6,688 nucleotides of DNA from an uncultured Prevotellaceae bacterium (GTDB taxonomy: Bacteria > Bacteroidota > Bacteroidia > Bacteroidales > Bacteroidaceae): contig CALZOH010000177.1 of assembly GCA_945827465.1 (NCBI GenBank), positions 1-6,688 of the forward strand, written 5' to 3'. A program made the translations under genes and the position numbers. The notes under the pieces were generated by a model. It was not told the DNA's origin. It saw only the letters and a program-made list of their open reading frames with translations, and searched no databases. This document shows positions 1 through 5,343 of the stretch, one piece after another; the stretch's first letter is position 1; each line of letters starts with the position of its first letter.

Positions 1-82
1 AAACGTGCCGCACAATCCGCGCTGGTTTTCGGGACCCCCGGAAATGAGCCGCACAATCCGCGGAAGGTTTTGCGACGTCACA
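1..82. repeat. Two copies of an imperfect 41-bp-period tandem repeat
   Basis: The 15-mer GCCGCACAATCCGCG occurs identically at 7-21 and 48-62, exactly 41 bases apart. Similarity extends both ways: AAA plus a shared G before it (1-5 and 42-46), and GGTTTT followed within a few bases by GAC after it (about 24-35 and 66-76, with a one-base offset). Between the two cores lies an imperfect inverted repeat (TTTCGGG at 27-33, CCCGGAAA at 37-44, one bulged G). The first copy begins at the very edge, so the array probably extends left. I see no ORF here. It may be an intergenic repeat family or the remains of a short array; its function is unknown. Confidence 0.6.
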
Positions 83-123
83 AAGACATTCTGAAAACAC
101 CTCGCCACCCTATCCCTTCAGCG

Positions 124-155
124 GGAAGTAGGCCCGAAGCCTGCTTTTGACTTTC
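124..155 (+). terminator. Probable intrinsic terminator of an upstream transcript
   Basis: AAGTAGGC (126-133) pairs with GCCTGCTT (139-146) across a 5-base loop, giving an 8-bp stem with one G-T pair; two further G-T pairs could extend it outward. The right arm runs into TTTTGACTTTCT, a T-rich but interrupted tail. The hairpin sits between the left-edge repeats and the first promoter-like element, which is where the end of an upstream + strand unit would be expected. The broken T tract keeps confidence moderate. Confidence 0.45.
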
Positions 156-183
156 TATCGGCCACGGTAAGGATAAAAAGTGG

Positions 184-191
184 TACTTTTG
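184..191 (+). promoter_or_regulatory. Bacteroidetes -7 promoter element upstream of the phosphatase gene
   Basis: TACTTTTG matches the Bacteroidetes primary-sigma -7 consensus TAnnTTTG at all fixed positions and is followed by C, as is common. A start about 7 bases downstream would give a leader of roughly 75 nt before the ATG at 274. I do not see a convincing TTTG -33 box at the usual 19-21 base spacing, so the call rests on the -7 box and its position after the putative terminator. Confidence 0.5.
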
Positions 192-273
192 CATCTGTTT
201 TCATCCCGCCCGGCACCGGATGGTCTCGGTGCATCTTTCGGGAACAAGTATTCTCATTATATTTATCGACATT

Positions 274-768
274 ATGCTGAAAACCCTTGCATCCAAGAAC
301 AGAATCAAACTGCTTTTTATCTGCCTCGGCAACATCTGCCGCTCGCCGGCTGCCCATGCCATCATGCAACACATCGTTGACGAGCATCACGACGGAAATC
401 GCTTTGAAATTGATTCGGCCGGCATCGGCGGCTGGCATATTGGCGACCTGCCCGACCGACGAATGCGGCAGCATGGCAGCCAACATGGTTATCGACTCAC
501 CCACCGGGCGCGCCAATTCAACGCCGGCAGAGATTTTGCCGACTTTGACCTCATACTGGTGATGGATGCCGAAAACCGCCGAAACCTTCTTCGGCAGGCC
601 CGTTGCGACGACGAACGCCGAAAGGTGATGATGCTTTCCGACTTTCTGCGCCACCATCCGAAGGCTGACGAAATTCCTGACCCCTATTACGGAGGCGACC
701 AAGACTTTGAATACGTCATCGAACTGCTCGAAGATGCTCTCTCCGAACTTTACCGACAATTAAACTGA
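274..768 (+). CDS. Low-molecular-weight protein tyrosine phosphatase
   Basis: A cytoplasmic LMW-PTP family enzyme of 164 residues that hydrolyses phosphotyrosine through a cysteinyl-phosphate intermediate. The P-loop CLGNICRS lies at residues 17-24, with nucleophile C17 and phosphate-binding R23. The general-acid loop DPYYGG is at 136-141 (D136), and a typical AGIGGWH segment lies between them. Length fits the family. I chose ATG 274 because it places the P-loop about 15 residues from the N-terminus; an in-frame ATG at 220 would add 18 residues unlike the family. No Shine-Dalgarno is visible. The related arsenate reductases need two further redox cysteines in a set arrangement; here only C22 and C111 remain, so a phosphatase is far more likely. 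It is followed after 21 nt by the rhodanese gene, probably cotranscribed. No tyrosine kinase or capsule gene is adjacent, so the substrate is unknown. Confidence 0.92.
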   Translation: MLKTLASKNRIKLLFICLGNICRSPAAHAIMQHIVDEHHDGNRFEIDSAGIGGWHIGDLPDRRMRQHGSQHGYRLTHRARQFNAGRDFADFDLILVMDAENRRNLLRQARCDDERRKVMMLSDFLRHHPKADEIPDPYYGGDQDFEYVIELLEDALSELYRQLN

Positions 769-789
769 CTATACATTCATCTTTATCTC

Positions 790-1185
790 ATGAAACCTTT
801 CATTACCCTACTTTTTGCCCACCTCCTGCTGATGGCATCTTGCAATGCTCCGTCAAAAAACAGTTACACCGACGCCAATGTAGACTCATTCGCCCAAATG
901 GCAGTAGAGCCACAAAACCAACTGGTCGATGTACGCACGCCCGAAGAATATGCCGAAGGCCACTTGAAGAATGCCGTACTCATCAATATTAAGGATGATG
1001 ACTTCGACAAAAAGGCCGAGCGCCTGCTCAAGAAAGACCGGAAGGTGCTGGTCTATTGCCGCAGCGGACGCCGCAGTGCCGAAGCCGCCCAACGACTGGC
1101 CGACAAAGGTTACAAAGTTGTCAACCTCGAAGGAGGCTACCTGAAATGGACGGAATCGGGATGTGCCGTCGAAGACAATCAATAA
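790..1185 (+). CDS. Rhodanese-like domain lipoprotein
   Basis: A 131-residue protein with an N-terminal lipoprotein signal: a short hydrophobic stretch (residues 4-16) ending in the lipobox MASC with the lipidated cysteine at C18. No acidic stretch follows the cysteine, so surface export is not indicated and a periplasm-facing anchor is the simpler reading. The rest is a single rhodanese domain: LVDVRTPEEY near residues 45-54, GHLKNAV shortly after, and the active loop CRSGRR at 90-95 with catalytic C90. Rhodaneses carry sulfur as a persulfide on this cysteine; a six-residue loop fits sulfur chemistry rather than Cdc25-type phosphatase activity. The partner is not evident. The gene starts 21 nt after the phosphatase gene with no G in the gap and no Shine-Dalgarno, and ends 24 nt before the transporter, so an operon is likely. 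Confidence 0.9.
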   Translation: MKPFITLLFAHLLLMASCNAPSKNSYTDANVDSFAQMAVEPQNQLVDVRTPEEYAEGHLKNAVLINIKDDDFDKKAERLLKKDRKVLVYCRSGRRSAEAAQRLADKGYKVVNLEGGYLKWTESGCAVEDNQ

Positions 1186-1209
1186 ACAGTCGACTTGAAC
1201 ATCGAGAGA

Positions 1210-2385
1210 ATGGAGAAACTTTGGAACAACAATTATAAGAAGGTATGGGCCGCCAACTTCATGCTCTTCTTTTCATTCATGCTGCTCACGCCCCTGCTTC
1301 CGCTCTACATGAGCGAAACCTTCGGAGCGGGCAAGCATCTGATAGGCTTCATCCTCTCGGGCTACACGCTCACGGCCCTCATCGCCCGTTCCTTCAGCGG
1401 CTACATGGTCGACAGCTTTCCGCGCAAGGTAGTACTCCTCAGTTGCTACCTCTTGTTCAGTCTGCTCTTTGCCGGCTACTTCTTCGCCGGATGGTCATTA
1501 CTGCTCTTTGCCGTCATCCGCACCCTTCACGGAGCCCCCTTCGGCTCTGCCACCGTAGCCAACAGCACGGTAGCCATCGACGTACTCCATCCCACCCGGC
1601 GCGCCGAAGGCATCGGCTACTACGGACTGAGCAACAACCTCGCTACGGCCATCAGTCCCTCCATCGGCATCTATCTGTATGAAATGACCGGCAACTACGA
1701 CCTCATCTTCCTCCTCGCCCTGCTCTGCTCCATCTGCGGCTTCACCATCAACAGCACCCTGAAGCTGCGCCCGCGCGAAGCCGTAGCCGAAAAGCAGAAG
1801 ATGTCGCTCGACCGCTTCTTCCTGCTCAAAGGATGGAGCGCCGGCGTGTCCATGGCCTGCTTCTCCTTTTCCTATGGCGTGTTATCCACCTACCTGGCCA
1901 TCTATGGCAAGGAAGACTTGGGCATCATGGAAGGCACCGGCCTCTTCTTCATGATCCTCTCGGCCGGACTCATCATGTCGCGCCTCGTAGGCAGCCGTTC
2001 ACTCCGAAAAGGGCAAATCACGCAGAACGCCTCCATCGGCATCCTCATCTCCCTGGTAGGCTACCTGCTCTTCGCCGCCCTTCACAACTATTGGGGATAC
2101 TACGGCGCCGCCCTCATCATCGGATTGGGCAACGGCCACATGTTTCCCGCCTTTCAGAACATGTTCATCAACCTTGCCCCCAACTCACAACGCGGTACCG
2201 CCAACTCCACCCTGCTCACGTCATGGGACATCGGCATCGGACTGGGCATCCTCCTGGGCGGAAGCATCGTCGAAATGAGCGGCTATCATGCAGCCTTTTG
2301 GGGCGCCTGGATAGTCAACGGAGCCGGCGTACTCTTTTTCTTTGCCTACGTCAGAAACAGTTATCTGCGCAACAAACTCCGGTAA
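1210..2385 (+). CDS. MFS transporter, 12 transmembrane segments
   Basis: An inner-membrane major facilitator superfamily carrier of 391 residues, the usual length for 12 helices. TM1 covers about residues 13-34. The diagnostic motif A loop between TM2 and TM3 is GYMVDSFPRKVV (64-75), with D68 and R72/K73 in the expected places. A charged cytoplasmic loop at about 185-203 separates the two six-helix halves, and the C-terminus is short and basic. The family exports drugs or metabolites or imports small solutes; the substrate cannot be read from the sequence. I chose ATG 1210, which has the purine-rich GAGAGA directly before it and begins MEKLWNNNY; a TTG at 1195 would add five residues. Its position 24 nt after the rhodanese gene suggests cotranscription. 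No terminator hairpin follows, so read-through into the ABC-F gene is possible. Confidence 0.88.
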   Translation: MEKLWNNNYKKVWAANFMLFFSFMLLTPLLPLYMSETFGAGKHLIGFILSGYTLTALIARSFSGYMVDSFPRKVVLLSCYLLFSLLFAGYFFAGWSLLLFAVIRTLHGAPFGSATVANSTVAIDVLHPTRRAEGIGYYGLSNNLATAISPSIGIYLYEMTGNYDLIFLLALLCSICGFTINSTLKLRPREAVAEKQKMSLDRFFLLKGWSAGVSMACFSFSYGVLSTYLAIYGKEDLGIMEGTGLFFMILSAGLIMSRLVGSRSLRKGQITQNASIGILISLVGYLLFAALHNYWGYYGAALIIGLGNGHMFPAFQNMFINLAPNSQRGTANSTLLTSWDIGIGLGILLGGSIVEMSGYHAAFWGAWIVNGAGVLFFFAYVRNSYLRNKLR

Positions 2386-2415
2386 GCAGGGAAGAACCAA
2401 AAGACAATAAATACT

Positions 2416-2423
2416 TAACTTTG
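2416..2423 (+). promoter_or_regulatory. Bacteroidetes -7 promoter element upstream of the ABC-F gene
   Basis: TAACTTTG, followed by C, is a full match to the -7 consensus TAnnTTTG. It lies in the 58-nt gap between the MFS stop and the ABC-F start. A start about 7 bases downstream gives a leader of only about 13-16 nt before the GTG at 2444. No clear TTTG -33 box is visible upstream. It suggests that the ABC-F, metA and U32 genes form a transcription unit separable from the first three genes. Confidence 0.6.
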
Positions 2424-2443
2424 CAAGCGAAAACTAACACACC

Positions 2444-4390
2444 GTGATTTCAGTAGACAATTTATCCGTTGAATTTGGCGCCAAGCCCCTCTTCACCGAT
2501 GCCTCATTCGTCATCAACGACAAAGAACGCGTGGCCCTCGTCGGCAAGAACGGTGCCGGCAAATCCACCCTATTGAAAATTCTGGCCGGACTGGCACTAC
2601 CCACCCATGGGAACGTCAACCGCCCCAACGAAGTAACCATCGGCTACCTGCCACAGGTAATGCGCCTTACTGATACCACCACCCTCATTGAAGAAACCGA
2701 AAAAGCCTTCGCCCACGTCCGCCAAATGGAAGAAGAACTCGGACGCGTCAACCAGCAACTGGCCGAACGCGAAGACTACGAAAGCAACGACTATGCCCGA
2801 CTCATCGAACAGAGCACCCACCTCACCGAGCACCTGCAAATGATGGGAGCACAAAACCGACGCGCCGACATGGAGCGTGCCCTGATGGGACTGGGCTTCC
2901 AACGCAGCGACTTCCAGCGCAGCACCGGCGAGTTCAGCGGCGGTTGGCGCATGCGCATCGAACTGGCCAAGCTCCTGCTGCAAAAGCCCGACATCCTCCT
3001 GCTTGACGAGCCCACCAACCACCTCGACATCGAAAGCATCCAGTGGCTTGAAACCTTCCTGCAAACACAGGCCAACTCGGTGATACTGGTAAGCCACGAC
3101 CGCGCATTCATCAACAACGTAACCGGTCGCACCATCGAGATCACCTGCGGCAAGATCGTAGACTACAAGGTGCGTTACGACGAATACCTGAAGTTGCGCG
3201 CTGAGCGGCGGGAAAGCCAAATCAGAGCCTACGAAAACCAACAAAAAGAGATTGCCGACATCAAGAGCTTCATCGAACGCTTCCGCTATAAGCCCACCAA
3301 AGCCATCCAGGTACAGAGCCGCATCAAGCAACTGGAGAAAATCGTACCCATCGAAATCGATGAAGTCGACACCTCCTCCCTTCGCCTCAAGTTCCCGCCC
3401 TGCACCCGCAGCGGCGACTTCCCCGTCATTTGCGAAGACGTAGCCAAAGCCTACGGCGACCACGTAGTCTTTCACGACGTGAGCCTCACCATCCGGCGGG
3501 GCGAAAAGGTGGCCTTCGTCGGAAAGAATGGCGAAGGCAAGTCCACCCTGGTCAAGTGCATCATGGGTCAAATCCCCTTCACCGGAAGCCTGAAGATAGG
3601 CCACCAGGTTGAAATCGGCTACTACGCCCAGAACCAGGCCCAGCTGCTCGACGACAATCTGACCGTGTTCGACACCATCGACAGCGTAGCCAAAGGTGAA
3701 GTACGCAACCGCATCCGCGACATCCTGGGCGCATTCATGTTTGGCGGCGAAGCCTCCGACAAGTATGTGAAAGTACTCTCAGGAGGTGAGCGCAGCCGAC
3801 TGGCCATGATACAACTTCTCTTGCGCTCAGTCAACCTGCTGATTCTCGACGAGCCCACCAACCACCTGGACATGCGCACCAAGGACGTGCTCAAAGAAGC
3901 CATCAGCGAGTTCGACGGCACCGTCATCCTCGTGAGCCACGACCGCGACTTCCTCGACGGATTGGTCACAAAGGTCTATGAATTTGGCGGCGGCAAGGTG
4001 GTTGAACATTTGGGAGGCATCTACGACTTCCTGCAGAAGAAGCGCATCGAGAACCTTCAGGAGTTAGAAGTGAAAACCTCCGTTGCCCCCACCACCGGCA
4101 AGCCTGCTGAGAAAACCGAATCAAAGCTCTCTTACGAGCAACAAAAAGAATACCGGAAGAAAGTCAAAGCCTTGGAAAAAGAAGTGGAAAGCCTCGAACA
4201 GCAAATCAGCGAATTTGAAGCCGCCATCCACCTCATCGAAGACCGCCTCTCCACTCCCGAGGGAGCTTCCGACCCCGACTTGGCCACCCGCCACGGAGCC
4301 TTCACCCGTCAACTCAACGAGGCCATGGAACAGTGGGAAAAAGCCAACGAAGAACTGGAGCAACTCAACCAAGCCCATCCTGACGCCTGA
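2444..4390 (+). CDS. ABC-F family ATPase with two nucleotide-binding domains (ribosome-associated type)
   Basis: A soluble protein of 648 residues with two ABC domains and no membrane segments, the ABC-F layout (Uup/YheS/ABCF3-like). Domain 1 has Walker A GKNGAGKST (34-42), an FSGGW signature (164-168), Walker B ending in D188-E189 and the switch histidine H218. The interdomain arm (about 243-310) is rich in R, K, E and Q and corresponds to the linker that reaches toward the P-site tRNA in characterised members. Domain 2 has Walker A GKNGEGKST (360-368), LSGGE (445-449), Walker B ending in D469-E470 and H499. Residues from about 560 form a charged coiled coil like the Uup C-terminal domain. 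All catalytic residues are intact. The start is GTG, giving MISVDNLSVEF as in Bacteroidetes relatives. A housekeeping translation factor is likelier than an antibiotic-resistance ABC-F, but sequence alone does not settle this. Confidence 0.93.
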   Translation: MISVDNLSVEFGAKPLFTDASFVINDKERVALVGKNGAGKSTLLKILAGLALPTHGNVNRPNEVTIGYLPQVMRLTDTTTLIEETEKAFAHVRQMEEELGRVNQQLAEREDYESNDYARLIEQSTHLTEHLQMMGAQNRRADMERALMGLGFQRSDFQRSTGEFSGGWRMRIELAKLLLQKPDILLLDEPTNHLDIESIQWLETFLQTQANSVILVSHDRAFINNVTGRTIEITCGKIVDYKVRYDEYLKLRAERRESQIRAYENQQKEIADIKSFIERFRYKPTKAIQVQSRIKQLEKIVPIEIDEVDTSSLRLKFPPCTRSGDFPVICEDVAKAYGDHVVFHDVSLTIRRGEKVAFVGKNGEGKSTLVKCIMGQIPFTGSLKIGHQVEIGYYAQNQAQLLDDNLTVFDTIDSVAKGEVRNRIRDILGAFMFGGEASDKYVKVLSGGERSRLAMIQLLLRSVNLLILDEPTNHLDMRTKDVLKEAISEFDGTVILVSHDRDFLDGLVTKVYEFGGGKVVEHLGGIYDFLQKKRIENLQELEVKTSVAPTTGKPAEKTESKLSYEQQKEYRKKVKALEKEVESLEQQISEFEAAIHLIEDRLSTPEGASDPDLATRHGAFTRQLNEAMEQWEKANEELEQLNQAHPDA

Positions 4391-4437
4391 CCGACATTTC
4401 CATCACCATCATTCACCCCAACATCACTCTACCTTTT

Positions 4438-5343
4438 ATGCCAATCATCCTCCCCAAAGACCTACCCTGCATTGAGCGCCTTCAGAAAGAAGGCTTGCAG
4501 GTTAGCGACAGCGTTCCACCCGGCATCGTGCCGATTCGCATCATACTGCTGAATCTGATGCCACAAAAAGAAGATGCCGAAATGGAATTTTATCGGATGC
4601 TGTCGTACAGTTCCCTCCACATCCAGATTATCCTGGCCAAGATGAGCCACCTCACCTACAAGACAACGCCCCAGGCATATATGGATCGCTTCTACACCGA
4701 TATACAGGCCTTGATGACACAACACTTTGAAGGCATGATCATCACGGGAGCCCCACTGGAACATCTGCTATTTGAAGAAGTGAGCTATTGGGAACAACTC
4801 AAGAGCGTGTTCCGATGGACACAACTGCACATACGTTCCACCCTATTTGTATGTTGGGGAGCCCAGGCAGCTCTCTACTCTCTGTTTCGCGTGCCCAAAT
4901 TCTGGCTCCATCACAAAATGTTCGGAGTCTACGAACAAACCCCACGCGCATTGTCCCTACCCATCTTCCGCGGTTTCGACAGCCACTTCAACATGCCGCA
5001 GAGCCGCCACACCGAAGTCAGACTTCAAGACATGAAATACGTCAAGGAGCTCGACATATTGGCCGAATCCCCCATCTCGGGAGCCGGCATTGTCTCGGCA
5101 TTTGAAGGTCGCGAATTTTTTGTGACCGGTCACTTGGAATACAGCCGAGACCGACTGGATTTTGAGTATCGGCGCGATATTAACAAAGGACTGCCCATCC
5201 ACCCGCCCTACCATTATTACGAAGACGACGACCCGGAAAAGCCCGTGAGAATTTCCTGGCGGGCTCACGCCCATCTGTTCTACACCAATTGGGTAACCTA
5301 TTATGTCAACAATCCGAAATTGGACAAACTTCCCATTCAATGA
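4438..5343 (+). CDS. metA: MetA-type homoserine O-acyltransferase, predicted acetyl-CoA specific
   Basis: The enzyme acylates the hydroxyl of L-homoserine, the first committed step of methionine synthesis, in the cytoplasm. It has 301 residues against 309 in E. coli, collinear with a constant offset of three: nucleophile C139 (E. coli C142) in FVCWGAQAA, H232 (H235) and E234 (E237) in VTGHLEY, K44 (K47) in LMPQK, and R246 (R249). At the specificity position it has E108 (equivalent to 111) in TGAPLEHL. In the family this residue is Glu in acetyl-CoA-using B. cereus MetA and Gly in succinyl-CoA-using E. coli MetA. The product is therefore probably O-acetylhomoserine, despite the common annotation 'O-succinyltransferase'. 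It starts 47 nt after the ABC-F gene; the gap shows no promoter or SAM riboswitch. Its stop overlaps the start of the U32 gene. Confidence 0.95.
   Translation: MPIILPKDLPCIERLQKEGLQVSDSVPPGIVPIRIILLNLMPQKEDAEMEFYRMLSYSSLHIQIILAKMSHLTYKTTPQAYMDRFYTDIQALMTQHFEGMIITGAPLEHLLFEEVSYWEQLKSVFRWTQLHIRSTLFVCWGAQAALYSLFRVPKFWLHHKMFGVYEQTPRALSLPIFRGFDSHFNMPQSRHTEVRLQDMKYVKELDILAESPISGAGIVSAFEGREFFVTGHLEYSRDRLDFEYRRDINKGLPIHPPYHYYEDDDPEKPVRISWRAHAHLFYTNWVTYYVNNPKLDKLPIQ
5340..5343 (+). promoter_or_regulatory. ATGA stop/start overlap coupling metA to the U32 gene
   Basis: The ATG of the U32 gene (5340-5342) overlaps the TGA of metA (5341-5343). No Shine-Dalgarno lies before it; the upstream bases are the last metA codons. 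Such overlaps usually mean one mRNA and reinitiation by the terminating ribosome. The start is supported by the family's N-terminal IELLSPARN, which begins at residue 8. Confidence 0.75.

Noticed and set aside
258..265. TATATTTA as a second -7 element for the phosphatase gene
   Set aside because: It misses the final G of TAnnTTTG and would give an almost leaderless mRNA; TACTTTTG at 184-191 is the better match.
220..273. Upstream ATG extending the phosphatase by 18 residues
   Set aside because: LMW-PTPs have the catalytic loop within about 10-20 residues of the N-terminus; ATG 274 gives that, while the extension has no family support.
118..759. 213-codon open frame on the - strand over the phosphatase gene
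   Set aside because: It is antisense to a gene with a complete LMW-PTP P-loop and acid loop, and its translation shows no recognisable domain.
274..768. Arsenate reductase of the LMW-PTP fold
   Set aside because: The paired distal redox cysteines of that family are absent (only C111 beyond the P-loop), and the DPYYGG acid loop is that of a phosphatase.
1833..2447. 204-codon open frame on the + strand overlapping the end of the MFS gene
   Set aside because: The translation is rich in H, R, P and L with no domain, the mark of a shifted reading of C-rich codons. The MFS frame shows clear transmembrane segments through to its stop.
2597..3604. 335-codon open frame on the - strand opposite the ABC-F gene
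   Set aside because: It lies wholly antisense to an intact, motif-rich gene. Its composition (many V, A, F, D and G) is what C-ending codon bias produces on the opposite strand, and it resembles no family.
3002..3873. Near-identical stretches of about 29 bases at about 3002-3030 and 3845-3873
   Set aside because: They encode the Walker B segments (LDEPTNHLD) of the two ABC domains, so the similarity reflects protein constraint and ancient domain duplication, not a DNA repeat.
4430..4437. TACCTTTT immediately before metA as a promoter
   Set aside because: It ends directly at the ATG, so a start about 7 bases downstream would fall inside the coding sequence; it also lacks the final G.
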